A DNA stretch of 64,000 nucleotides, taken from contig JAQGDQ010000133.1 in NCBI GenBank assembly GCA_030141605.1, forward strand, positions 1-64,000. The letters run 5' to 3'. A program made the position numbers and the translations under genes. Positions 45,301 to 57,374 of the stretch are shown one piece after another. This stretch comes from Tubiluchus corallicola (Eukaryota > Priapulida > Priapulimorpha > Priapulimorphida > Tubiluchidae). The notes under the pieces are model-generated. The model saw nothing but the letters and a program-made list of their open reading frames with translations. It searched no databases and was not told the DNA's origin. Each line of letters starts with the position of its first letter. Position 1 is the stretch's first letter.

Positions 45301-48300
45301 CTGTAAATCCTATTAAGCATTAAATCTATTAAATTTAGTTAAAATTTTTAGGATCCGGAGCAATGGACTTTGAGCCACAACTGCGGAAGATGAATGCCAA
45401 CTATTTTACTCTTGTGGCGTGGGACCCAAGGGGCTATGGAAATAGCCGACCTCCCAAACGTGACTTTCCCATTGATTTTTTTCACCGTGATGCAAGAGAC
45501 TGCAGGGATTTAATGAAGGTGAGTTTGTCAAATTTAAATTTTATATTTTAGTGGAATTGCTATAAAGCCAAACTGCATTGAGCAGGACTTCTTACAGCAG
45601 TTAGTCAGTACTTCTAGTTATTGAATCTCAGCTAACCAATATAAGTATTTGGTAGTATGGACTCATACCCGATATTAGTTAATAAAAACCTCGATATTTA
45701 GCAAAATTCCAACAATTATTGGCCTATTTTTATCTACCTTAATGCAATACGTGGGTACACTTTCTTCATTGTAATATGGGCTTATTTATTTTCATGTGCA
45801 AATTATGCAAGATGCAAGTTTATTAATTAGTTCTAAGCAATCGCTACTTTTAATAGTTTTCAACTAATCCTAGCATTTGTGAAATGTCGTAATAATTGAG
45901 GTACTCATTCCTCGTGACTGCTATTTGATAAACTTCCATAATACCAAGATAAAATGAAAAGTCTGCATAACTTTAGTTCAGCATTTACAATGGTCATCTG
46001 TTAGAAATGCTTTGAAACATGATATGTAATATCATGAAACAAACTTGTAGCCATGCTGTATGACTGACGGTTCACAGAGAAGAGCTAGCATTTTTGAAAT
46101 TCGTAAAAGTACACCCACTGGCAAAGCACAGACCAAGGGTAAATTAGCCAAAGTGAACAACCAAGCTTTGCTTAAATGCCTTCACTGAGTCTAAAATAAA
46201 ATACAGAATCACTGTTGCATTTTGTCATTTTGCTTGTAAGGCTGACCTTGTGTATCTCATATATTCTCAAAAATAGTCATCGGTAAAAGCAAATCAAAGT
46301 CGAGAAATTAAATTCGTACTTATTTTTCAATTTAATGAAACTTTAATATCAGCATTAAACTAGCAAATTTCGTTGTTGCGTGGAGTATTTTAATTAAGTT
46401 TACTTTTCTTAAACAGCATGTTGCTCATGCATACTGTTATGTATATCATCATAAAGAAAGTAAATAAATTTCGGATCATCAACTTCAGTAAATAAGCCTA
46501 TTTGCAAACAAAATTTGTACTCCTTTTGATATTTAACTCTTTCATTCCACATAGTGTTTGTCTACATTTCTTGCACTGACAAATGTACTATTTTCATACT
46601 AAGTCTACTTATGGAAGTATATACATATATATTTTTTGCAATACTGGATTGTATCAAATTGTTGCCTAAGGTTAAGTTCGGTATAGCATCGAATTTGAAA
46701 AAAAAGCAACATCCAACAACACTAGTACTTGGATTCCATAGGTAGATAATTAATGCTATAATTATTCTGATCCCATTGAACTTTACGACATAAACAGTGC
46801 AATACAACCTCTGATGCCTAATGTCACGTCATTATAGCAGTATAGCCATCTTGTGTTTTATAACTTCATTTTTTACCATGGGAAAATTCTTGATCTTCAG
46901 GCAAGAAAGGGGTTACAGCTTCCAGAGATTCTTCTAGAAGAGTAACTTCTTTAGAATAAACCCTGTCTGCTAAAAGCAACCTGTCTAAAATGCCTGGTGC
47001 GATGAGTAAGTGTCAGCATAAAAACATCATTGCATATTCATTACATTATACTTGGCTAGTTTTCCAGCATCTGGGCTTTCATTATGGCATCACAGCCCTG
47101 TTAAAGTTGCTTTATACAACATTCAGACACAACATAGATAAATTTCAAAGATCATCCAGTCATTAAAATTTAAATAGCTACAACAAAGTGTTTTTTAATG
47201 TCATAATCTTTTCTTATTAATTGTAGAAACTTGGCTTCGACCAATTTTCCGCCCTAGGCTGGAGTGACGGTGGTATTACTGCCATCATCATGGCAGCTTT
47301 ATATCCTAATGATGTTAGCAAGCTGGTGTTGTGGGGAGCCAATTCATACGTCACAGAAAAAGATGTTGCTCTGTTTGAAGGTCAGCGTTAAAAGTTTGAG
47401 GGTAACATACATTAGTTATTATCAGCTCTGTTTCCAGTCTTCTTTCACATTTAATTTCCAAACATATTTGGGAAAATATACGAACTACTGCTGCCTGCTG
47501 TCAAATATGTTTATCTGCTTTGTTATTCGTCATTTTTGGTGACTTTTTTTTGCATTCTGCTGTGTGTTTAGTTTTACCTATACAACATACAGAAGTTTTG
47601 TTTTTTAAATTTGTGCAAAATACCAAGTTTACAAAAATGTCCAAAGCTCTAGGGCACTTTTTCTGTTGTAACTTATGCTAAAACTTGTGTGCCTTGCACT
47701 TGCTTTGCACAATTGTGAATAAGTCCATATATTACAAGACTAGCAGTATTCTTTTGAAGGCTAGTGTAATTAGAAGTTTTATTTACAATTAAAAAAGTAC
47801 ATTTCTAGTAATCAACTTCCTAGTGTAAACTTAAAAGAACTAATTATAGTTTATACGTTTCTACTTCACTACGAATACTGAATAAGGGGTGACTTTTGCA
47901 AGGCTAAATCTGGGAGCACTTCATTGGGTGAAATTATTTTATAAGTAAACTATGAAGATTAATTAGGCAGATTATGATTTTATAGGAGATAAAATGTTAT
48001 AATGATAAATAAAACCACTCATTGCAACAATCTCCTGCGCATTAAATTCTGTATGCCTAGTTTCCATTTAGCTACTACATGTAATAACTTATGTTTGCCA
48101 AAATTACTTCTGTTTCATATAAACAAACACGGTTTTTTTTGCAGCAACCAAAGATGTGAAAAAGTGGAGTGAGCGAATGAGAGCTCCGATGGTGCAAATG
48201 TATGGAGAGGAATATTTTCAAGAGCTCTGGCATGACTGGATTGCTGGGATGCTTCAGTTTAAAGAAAAGCAGAATGGCAATATTTGTAAAGACGAAGCCA

Positions 48301-51300
48301 GTAAAGTAAGATTTGAATTTTACTTATGCTTATTGCTGCAAAATAAATGTTGATTAGCTAATAGCTCCTTGTTATATAAAAGGCTTGTGTTAGGAGATAC
48401 AAATTTAGTAACTTGTTTAAAAACTACTGATGATATTTTCGTTTACAAAAATGTATAACAAAAGGAAGTTGTGGCTTACGGTGAATAATAAGGGAGTGGT
48501 GATCAGAATAATCACATATTAGTCAGAGTTGTGTGACTTTATAGCCCAGCAAACAATAATTGAATATCATATGAATGTCAAGGTTAGATTGTTCCTACAC
48601 ATATTGGTTTTGTTTTCATTCTAGGTGAAATGTCCCACTCTGATTGTGCACGGAGCTAAAGATCCCATGGTGCCACAAGAACATCCAGACTTTCTTCACT
48701 CTACCATACAGGGATCAAAGTAAGTAGGGAGAAATTGGTTGAAATGTCTTTCGGTATCAAGATTGGAGGGCGGTTAACTTTAACATATAGTAGTTCATCT
48801 GTGTCAACAACGCTATGATTCTTATGCCTGTTGCAAAACATTTGCTCATAGGCCCCTGTAGTATATGGTGAAAGTTGAAGATAAACACTTTTAATTGATA
48901 TATTTTGTCATGTGGCATGTGATGCCATCGATTGCAAGAAAACGGAACGATTATGATTAAAGTAAGATAGACCCCCTTTAGTGCATTTTGGCCATTTGAT
49001 AATGCTAGCATACCACTTTTAATAAAGAAATTGTCTAATATCATAATTGTCTTTTAGATGGCATCACCGTCACGAAGGAAATTTTATTTGCTTAACAATA
49101 ATACAGTATTAGGACCAGTGATGTGGTCTCGCCCTCACTGTCCAATTTTCAAGTTTCAATCTTCCTCACTTGTGTGCTATTCTGAGTCCTTTAGTTATAT
49201 TAGTATGTTGAACATACTCTGTAAACAGTCAAAATCAGCGATAATATGACCATTTTTATTCTACAAGTTTCCTGAGCTTTGTTCTGGAAATTTGTAGAAT
49301 AAATATTATCTTTAAATTTTTGCTAATTTTGACCTTTTGGCACTTTTAATAGTTTTAATACTATTAGAAGATGACGTTCAAGTTGTTATACTATAGCACT
49401 ATTCTGTTTTTCATACTCGTGAAATAATAGATTCTGTTTAATGACTGTACAGCAGCTGAAAAGCGTCTTAAATGTGAAGATTATTCCACAAAAATCTGCT
49501 ACCTATTGGGCTTTGGCTTTGGCTTTGTCAACTACACTGGCATCCATACTTTTTAAGTGTGACCATTGTTGTTTAACTTTCAACACGATTCCAGATAATG
49601 TATTATTATGCTGGATATTTAACTGAAGTCTTTCTTAACGAGCTTTGCTAGTGAAATTTGCTACCCTAAATAACTGAAAGCGCAAATGCAAGAGAGTAAA
49701 ATTGTCAGTACCTAGAGGCAAGTTCTAAATAATTGTGTGTTTAGAAAGCTGCATTGTTTTGGAGAACCACTATATAGCAGCTATTATCAATGAAATGAAC
49801 CCGTAAATGTTCATCGACCTTGTATTGACACATTGAAAAGCATAATTGGGTATTTCTACAAAAGCCTATTTTTGAACTACGGTAATGATAAAATAATAAG
49901 CTTTATGATGTATACATATCAGTGTTCTAGTACTCCATATTCAGTCTCGAATCACGTTGTGCTCTAGACTCGGACTCACGTGTCACTGACTCGTTACTTT
50001 ACCTGGACTCTAAATGGTGAAGCACTGACCTGATTAGTGATTCAAGCTGCGTAGACAGTAAAATAAACAATAATGACACGTGTTATAACCAAGTAACTAC
50101 AACCCTCTCATTTATGTTAGCATTTTATTTCAATTCCACATTGGAGCCATTATTCAATGTGTAAAATTTTGTATAACCATGTTTTTACATTATGCCTAAA
50201 GTAAAAATTCTAACAATCTCTAGGTTAGCTGGCTGTGTTTACATTCTATAAAACTTTTCCATGTTATTGTTAAATGTACACTCGACAATGCTACAAAAAT
50301 TCAAAATACATCGTACACAGCTTTTTTAAGCTACTAATTTGTCTACTAATTGAGTGGGCCTTAAATAAAATTGGTTTGTTAGTAAAAACACACTGAGCTC
50401 AGTTTGTCAGATAAAAGCTTATTTGACAATTTTGACACATCTTAGTATTTGTTAAATGTAATAAGTAACTTCCTGTAGATTATAATTAGTATTGCTGATT
50501 GTAATGCCACTTATGTTATAGATACTGTTACAGAAACTTGAGACTCAACTCAACCATAGACATAATGACTCGACACTTGACTCGGACTTGGACATAAGGA
50601 CATGATGAAATGGTTAAGGTCGGGTATTAATAACTTGATAAATAATATTGATGTCACTGACTTAGGTTTATCGTTTAAAATTTAGAAATCTGAAAAAATA
50701 AAACGAGTAAATGAATAAAATTAATAAAACAAAATTAACTCATCTGCATAAACACAATGCAATCGTACTAATACCTAGGTTTTTTCAGTTTTGTAGGTAT
50801 AATGACTTTACCAAGCATAAAATATTTATTTTTTTGGACTTTCTTAGCAAAAATTAGTGGGTAAATGCTAAATTGTTTCTAGTTTACCCTGTTAAATTTA
50901 TATTCAAATTGATTAAAATTCTCCACATTGTGCTGTTTTAAAAATGGTTTTATTTTTTTTGCATTCATCCCGTATATCATACTACAGTGTAGTAGTCAAT
51001 AGACAATGCCGCAAAGTATCTAATAATATTTATACTTTTACATAGCCAGTAGTCCTACATGGCTGTTTTTAAACAGTGGAACTTTAGTCCATGTTTTGAG
51101 TCTAGTCATTTATTACAGATCTGTGTAAACTATGGAAATTTGCATTTTTACTGTGAAGTATAATAATAGGCAAAGTTTTGTTATCCTCTCGCAAAGAAGT
51201 TTCAGCAGGAATATAGTAGTATCGCCTCCGTTCGTGCATCCATATGGTTCGTTCGTCTAGCCATAGTTTCACTATTCGGCTAGTTTCACACCAAGCTATT

Positions 51301-54300
51301 TAGCCAGAAGCCTTCATCTTTTATGTGTATCACCCATCAATAGAGAAATTACCCTATCGATTTTGTTGTCCCAAGGTCAAAGGTCAGGGTCACAAGACCT
51401 GATACATGAAAGCTTGTAGATGCATTTTAAGCCCCAAATAAATTGACCTAAACCTTTCATGATCAACTTTCACATATATGCTGCCCATCAATAGAGGAAG
51501 AACCCTGTTGATCTTTGGTACCAAGTCCAGTGATTAGGGTTAAAGCCTTACAGGACCCAATACTTGAAAAAGCTTATGTGAGCTTTTTATGTCCAAATAA
51601 TTGACTCAGGGCTTTTACCTTTCACATGTACGTCATCCATTACTAAGGGAAGAATCCTGTCGATTTTGGAGTACTGAATGCAAAAGTCAAGGTCACAGGA
51701 CACAGCACTTGAGGAAGCTCGCACACGCATTTTATATTCAAATTGACTGCAAGCTTTTACCTTTCGCATACGTCTCCCATTAATAGAGAAACAACTGCGT
51801 CGATTTTTTTAGCTTGCGATGTCAAATGTCGAAGTTACAAGACTAAATACTTGAAAAAGCTTTTGTGGCCCAGATCTGTGGCGAGGAGGATGCGTTGCCT
51901 GTGTTTAATTCTGTAGTGTAATCACTACATTGACCGCGTTGACTGAATAAGTCAATTTAATAGGTATTAAAACGCTTTACACTTAAGGATTGAAAATCAT
52001 TGAACGACATATGAATTTGTGAAATTCGTCCAACAGCAGTTTTTAAAGATAATTCTCAACAATTCGTTGATAATTTGTAGAGGTAACAGCACTTTTGTAA
52101 TAAAACGGACAGCCAGGCAGACTAAATGAATCGATTTATTACGTATCAGGGCGTTCGCCATGTATTGTGTGTGCACGCTAATACAGTGCTATGACTCAGC
52201 GATGACTTGATCGCGTATTCTGTTCTAAAGCTTCAGCCTCATATTGACGTGCAGCGTTTCCATCATCACATCTATTTATTTTCCTCTGGAGAATTTTATT
52301 ATCATTAAAAGTCTCAGTAGAGCGCACAATCTTTATTTATCTTAAAGAGTAAAACGGATGATGGAGGAATGGTTTGGTTTTGGGGAAGCTAAGATTTGGG
52401 GAATATAATTATGATTATGACCAGGAAAAGTAACTCGGGCAGTTTATCAGCTAAGTGATAATCATCCAAAATAAGCCAGGCAGCGTCATAATAAGTTTTA
52501 GCCTTGTCACTTCAAATTTTAATTTGGCTGAACGGCTAGAACTCATGATGTGTCAACACTGCTTTTTAATGACTTTTCAAGTTCCCTGACAACTCTGAAG
52601 CCGTTCTTAGCACAATTAATCGGCCTAACAGGGACAAAACAATTCCTAAAAACTCGTACCACTCTTTTTTACGTGGTAATTCCTCTTGAGATCGTCATGT
52701 TTTTAGTTCACCTCCTTAAGGGACTAATTATCCTGCACCCGTCAGGCAAATGATGTTTCAACTGCACGTACGCTACTTGCCATAAGCTTCATTTATATTC
52801 CCTGGATCAGTAACGAATGTAGTAAATGATAATATGATCAATTACAGGCTCCAAATAGAATTGAATGCGTGCCATTGACTGAAATTGCAAGATTGTATAA
52901 TGAAAGCTGCATTAATCGCAGGACGGCTACAGCTGGCCTTTAATAATCAAACAGCTACACTTGAAGAGCTCGCATGCTGTAGCTATTGCAAATTTCAGGG
53001 TGGCTAAAAACTTGTTGATTTAATGATCTCAAAAAGCAAATGCACTTAAAAGATTGAATTTGCTGATTTTCTTCTTGAAGCTAGTGTGTAACTAACAAGA
53101 AACAATTTTTTGGCAGAATATTCCCCAGGTAAAAAGCCCGATGGAAAAAACTGGATGTATAAACAGCGCTTTACATTTATGAGTTTCTGGGATAAAAATG
53201 AGAAGCAACAAATTTAGCAGCATTACAAACAAACTGTCTAAATTTAAGAACCAGTGACGCGCAGTTTCTGTCAGCACTTTCCTTAAAAGCAGAAATAAGA
53301 GGCTTAATGTGGCAACAGATTCGATGAGGAAGGGACTGCAGCATTTAAACCCCCGCTCCAAACCTGACCAGACTGACAGTGCCATTTAAACAAACGCGAT
53401 TTGTACGATGACGAAGAGAGCTAGAAATAACAAACTGGGACTCGAGTTGTAGCATCTGTGTTGCGTTAGAAATTTGCAAAAACGCACCAGACGTTGAGAT
53501 TTTTGTGAAATAGTAGATGACTGCTTGCTGTTGGTGAAAATATTTCAAGAAATTTTGCATAATCCACGTTGCTTTGCTAGCTAGTTGGACATCATCAATT
53601 ATACAGGAAATTCGTTTTTCTAAATTTTACGCCCTTACCTGTTATATTATTCACGCCTTTGTTGTCAAGGTGAAACAAGGTGAACATCTAAGCGTTCTTC
53701 TAAAATGGTTATAATAAGGGATGGCAGTTCGTTACTATAATTTTTTTCAATTTTTCAGCCTATATCCACATAATGACTACTACTAATAATTTGTTGTGGC
53801 AGGATCAGAATCTAGCTTATTGTCAAACATGATTCTCTAAGAAGGGACACTGAACTGGGAGCGGTATCATAAACCCGTTTTTGCATATTCTTGGGGAAAA
53901 GTGCACAGCCAAGTGGTCACAGCATTGTCTTTGGAGACTGAAGTTAAGAATAGCACCGAGCCTGGTTAGTAAGTAAATGGGTGGACTGATTTAATACTCG
54001 GTTTTGCCAGGTTCATTTGCTGTACTGATTCTCGCTATTTACCTCGTGGTCATTCTGTATCAGATCACCGAGCAATCTCCAGGTGACCATCACAGATTTG
54101 TTTGAAAATGTTCTCAAACTACCTTCCAATCCCAGAGGTATTTCACCATGTGAGCAACTTATGAAACCATTCAAATTTTCTTACTATAAAGCACACTAAT
54201 GTGTCTGCTTATGGTGCAATTTTCAGCTTTAAGCCAAATCCTTCTGTTTTTTATATTCTGCATCGTCTATTATTACAATATTCGGGTAATTCAGGTTAAG

Positions 54301-56801
54301 CAGAATAAAATCTGCTAGTTTAAATCAGAATAAAAGCTGTAAAGCAGTAATCAGAATAAAAGCTGCATTGAGTATGTATCCATGTATCTAAGTATTTTTA
54401 TTCTGATGTTAACAAGATGTGGCAGAATGTATTAAAAAGAAGTTCTTCCTTTACTGGGGCCATTTTTGAAGTGTAAAACTATTTTCTATCTTCTAATTTC
54501 CATTTACCATCGCAGTTAGCTCTCATCATCACTATGGTTAAAACGTGGTTAATTATTTAATGTTTTTACTTTCTTAACCAGCTGTTTTATTTGCCTCCAT
54601 TTTCTTGCATCTAACCAATTAATTTAATGACTTAATGAGATAATTTTATCAGCTTAATAGCTTTTTCATTGATTATAATTCATTTCCTGATTGGCTAGCA
54701 GTTGTTTCTGTTGCAGAACAACCCTCATTACTATTCATGGTCTTTTCATAATTAATGCCTAACCACTTCAGAGATATTGGCTCTGCAATTCACCTAAGTT
54801 GACGGTTGTAACAACTAAAAGTTAAGTGAAGCAATTAGCCTAAATACTAATTTCTGAATTACAATTAAATTTAAAATGCACTATATACAGTTTAAAATTA
54901 TTATAAGATTAAGAAGTGACTGGGTCAAGTAAATCCAGGTTTCTCGTTTCCTTGTGAGTGGGAAAAGCTAAGTCAGCACAGTTTGTGCTTGTTGAGCAAT
55001 GTAAGTCAGTGCCTAGTCTAGTCGCTAAATGGATGGGTGATATGTTGGAAAATTACTTCTAGGTAATTAATGCTTAGAAGTCCTCCTCGTTATTCTAGTT
55101 ATTTATTGCCTCAAGGTGGATTTATATACATTAAAAAGCCCCTGCCACTTCGATGTCTCAGATGGTCAGCTTTGATAAATACAAAGATGCCAATCCAGCC
55201 ACTATTATCAACATAATAAATAAGCACTCGTTGAGCGCTGGATCCCTGCTTGCAGAGTGTCGAATACTTTATATAAAAGTAGATGTTATGATATAGCTAA
55301 CCACGCCCACTTTTGAGATGACACGTAGCTTTAATGCGCTGAGCAGAATCAAACCAACAAAAATTTAGGCCAAAGGTCAGGATTTTCAATTTGTTCAATA
55401 AAAAGTTAAACGAGTCTGAAATAAATGTAAAAACAAGTTATTTAGCCATCACCCTAAACGCTCTGCAGGAATACTTCCCACGTCATACACTGCAGAAACA
55501 GGATGATTCACACTACGTTTCGCAGAATGTCAATAATGTTTTACTTACTCTCGTCTCCTACAGTCTGACTAGTTCGGTGCTGGAGGCTAATTGCATGAAA
55601 CTTGTAGCTACCATTCCCCCTGGAAAAATGTCTCGCGTTTACAAGCTACTTGTAAATTGTTTATTCAATGATTTGCTGTGCTAGTCTTCTAGTATTTGAT
55701 TTTGAAAACAGTAGAGAGAGCACCTGTAACTACGGTGTGATGTTTGCATCTGCATTCTACAGTACCAGTCAAGTAGTCATAAGTGTGTAACTAGTATTGT
55801 TTATGTAATTGCTAACTTCATATCAGCCCTCTGTTGTAGAATGGTTTGATACATAGTTTGGCATACTGTAAACGGAAATAAGCACGTTAATGTAAATGCT
55901 TGAAGTGGGACCAGATTTTACCATATGTGAATTTGCTAATTAGAGAAAAACCAAACATGTAATTTCCAGGTAATCACCCATCCACTTATTGATTAGGCTC
56001 ACTGCGTAGTGTATTCAACTAATAATCCAAATTAGTTTACTGAGCGGGCCCAATACTATGCTACTATCATATCACCACGGCCACTCATGTATTCGCCCGA
56101 TTCCATTCATTCGATATGTTCGAGTGCAGCTGTTACGCAGGTAACACTACTGTTCAGCTGTGCCTGTTACCCAGGTGACAAACACTGCTGGCTGCTAAGT
56201 AACAGGTGTAATGACAGAGCATACCAATCATTACTTACTTGATCAATGACATTTTGTGTATGAGCACAATTTACTTTGCTGTCACCAACGGAATGCATTA
56301 TTAATTGTCAAGCGCTGGTAAAGGTGTGGCGTTTCAACAACTAGGCAACTAGACATCATGAATTACTATAGCTCGTTTAAGAAACCTAGAATATAACGCT
56401 TTAATTTAACTATAAATCACAAGTATGAACACAAGTCCAGAGAAATAGGATTCTTGTAACTACACGTAATTTGTTAGTGATGGGAGGTACAATGGGCATC
56501 ATCATGGATCTTGACAGATTCGGAAAATGCTACTTATGATTAGTATCATAATATACATTGTATCATCACAGATTTGGAAAATGCTACTTATCATTAGTAT
56601 CATAATATGCATTGTTTTATAAATTAACGCCTAGGATGTATTTTTATGACTTTCTGTTTAGCCATTTGCAAAACATCGTATGAAAGAAATGATTTCTTTT
56701 TTTTCAGACTGGTAACCTACACAGATGGAAAACATAACCTGCATCTGAAGTATGCTGATGAATTCAACAAAATAGTGGAAGATTTTTTATTACATAAGTG
56801 A
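42365..56801 (+). CDS. BPHL: Biphenyl hydrolase-like protein (valacyclovirase), 7 exons, 284 aa
   Basis: Exons: 42365-42471, 43713-43789, 45352-45518, 47227-47380, 48145-48305, 48625-48719, 56708-56801; sum 855 nt, GT-AG throughout. It is an alpha/beta-hydrolase that cleaves alpha-amino-acid esters. The first ~30 residues are basic with few acids (MSTLLRKSYTYVIAH), consistent with a mitochondrial presequence. LPGALGSG supplies the oxyanion region. The nucleophile is Ser130 in GWSDGG, the acid is Asp235 in HGAKDPMVP, and the base is His263 in GKHNLHL. These are each exactly eight residues beyond the Ser122/Asp227/His255 triad known for the human enzyme. WDPRGYGNSRPPKRDFP is diagnostic. Exon 2 start is chosen by phase: the stronger-looking tttcag at 43699 would break the frame. 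Intron 6 spans 8 kb. A candidate AATAAA lies at 57369-57374. Confidence 0.93.
42540..43640 (+). mobile_element. Degenerate non-LTR retrotransposon (copy 2) in BPHL intron 1
   Basis: Translated pieces match the thumb and C-terminal part of a LINE reverse transcriptase, interrupted by stops and frameshifts: HEVKQYRCLGNWIN (42577 onward, the 'YLG' motif), then LPAILSSCET and TPYWGLVMETRLWPKEQKID (42765-43007). Then QKKSEWKKSV... and ITKLRFLHNIE (about 43110-43230) align with KKSEWKKEI and STKLRFLRHTE of copy 1. Same family and same orientation as copy 1, but older. It lies wholly within BPHL intron 1. Confidence 0.8.
44361..44445 (+). repeat. Left arm of inverted repeat flanking BPHL exon 3
   Basis: About 85 bp (including gtagacttagtatg-like and aagaaatgtagacaaacact words) that is nearly the exact reverse complement of 46543-46627. 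It lies in BPHL intron 2. Confidence 0.9.
46543..46627 (-). repeat. Right arm of inverted repeat flanking BPHL exon 3
   Basis: Contains agtgtttgtctacatttctt and ttttcatactaagtctactt, the complement of the 44361-44445 arm with only a few mismatches. It lies in BPHL intron 3, 2.2 kb from its partner. Two oppositely oriented copies of one dispersed repeat are the simplest source. Confidence 0.9.
48720..51330. other. First part of BPHL intron 6
   Basis: AT-rich intronic DNA. No exon or recognisable element was seen apart from short open frames without family resemblance. Confidence 0.4.
51333..51875. repeat. ~150-bp tandem repeat, about 4 copies, in BPHL intron 6
   Basis: Units begin at 51333, 51484, 51637 and 51776 with cccatcaatagag or variants, followed by accctatcgatttt, then aggtcaaaggtcagggtcac, then acttgaaaaagctt, then a cttttacctttcac word. 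Spacing is 151, 153 and 139 bp. Copies are well diverged. The recurring aggtcaaggtcac words are common in dispersed repeats of many invertebrate genomes. Confidence 0.88.
53802..53995 (+). repeat. Composite dispersed repeat with 5S-like block
   Basis: 53802-53885 is related to the repeat at 27063-27300 (gttgtggcaggatcagaat). About 65 bp further, cgagcctggttagtaagtaa then atgggtgg resembles the 5S block gcctggttagtacttggatg. The pairing of the two blocks may define one SINE-like element. It lies in BPHL intron 6. Confidence 0.45.
55001..55055 (+). repeat. 5S-rRNA-like dispersed repeat fragment
   Basis: gtcagtgcctagtctagtcg followed by ctaaatggatgggtgatatg parallels the 5S internal promoter region order with a small insertion. 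It is one of at least six such fragments in the window; see also 55967-56010 on the opposite strand. Confidence 0.4.
55967..56010 (-). repeat. 5S-rRNA-like dispersed repeat fragment (minus)
   Basis: Minus strand reads gagcctaatcaataagtgga then tgggtgattacctggaaat, matching the order cctggttagtacttggatgg, gtgaccgcctgggaat. It lies in BPHL intron 6. Confidence 0.4.
56514..56621. repeat. 54-bp tandem duplication just upstream of BPHL exon 7
   Basis: Two copies starting at 56514 and 56568 of acagattcggaaaatgctac followed by ttatgattagtatcataata, differing at a few bases. It ends less than 100 bp before the acceptor of the last BPHL exon. Confidence 0.9.
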
Positions 56802-57374
56802 CTAGTCTCCTATCTGTAAATCCATCTGGTTTAATAATTTCGTTTATTAGTATACAAAGCTGATTGACAGTTAGGTAGTTTTTTGTACCAAAGTACTGTG
56901 ATTATTTCTTATAGGTGAACGTATTATTAACAAGAGCATTTCTGCTTTGTGTTGTTATAATTATATTATAAAACGAGTAGTCCTCATTTAAAATGGGACC
57001 AGAATAGTAAGAATACATATTAATAGTTAGTATGAAATACACTTTAATTGTTGCACTGAAGAACCTGTAAACTGTAATTTTAAACCAGCATTATATAAAC
57101 GGTGAGATTATATGGTATGCACATGTACACAGTATTCCTGACAGGCATATATTATATACATGTGATATGTAATCACTAAAGGATAGTAAGAATGCTGATT
57201 TTTGGTGACAGTGGCTTGCATATAGTTAGTCACTTTTCGTGATTTCTCATTCTGTTATACGCATCTGTGACTGTGGTATGTATGATTTGAATTTTGACTA
57301 TTATATTTTTGTGTACTTGCAACAATATATATTGAATCAATTATGCAAAAAAAAACTTGAAGGTGATTAATAAA

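Noticed and set aside
52552-52560. 'caacactg' as the right end of another hAT element
   Set aside because: No matching left end or subterminal motifs were found; eight bases alone are not enough.
55001-55055. A functional 5S rRNA gene
   Set aside because: Only part of the molecule is matched and the promoter blocks are degenerate.
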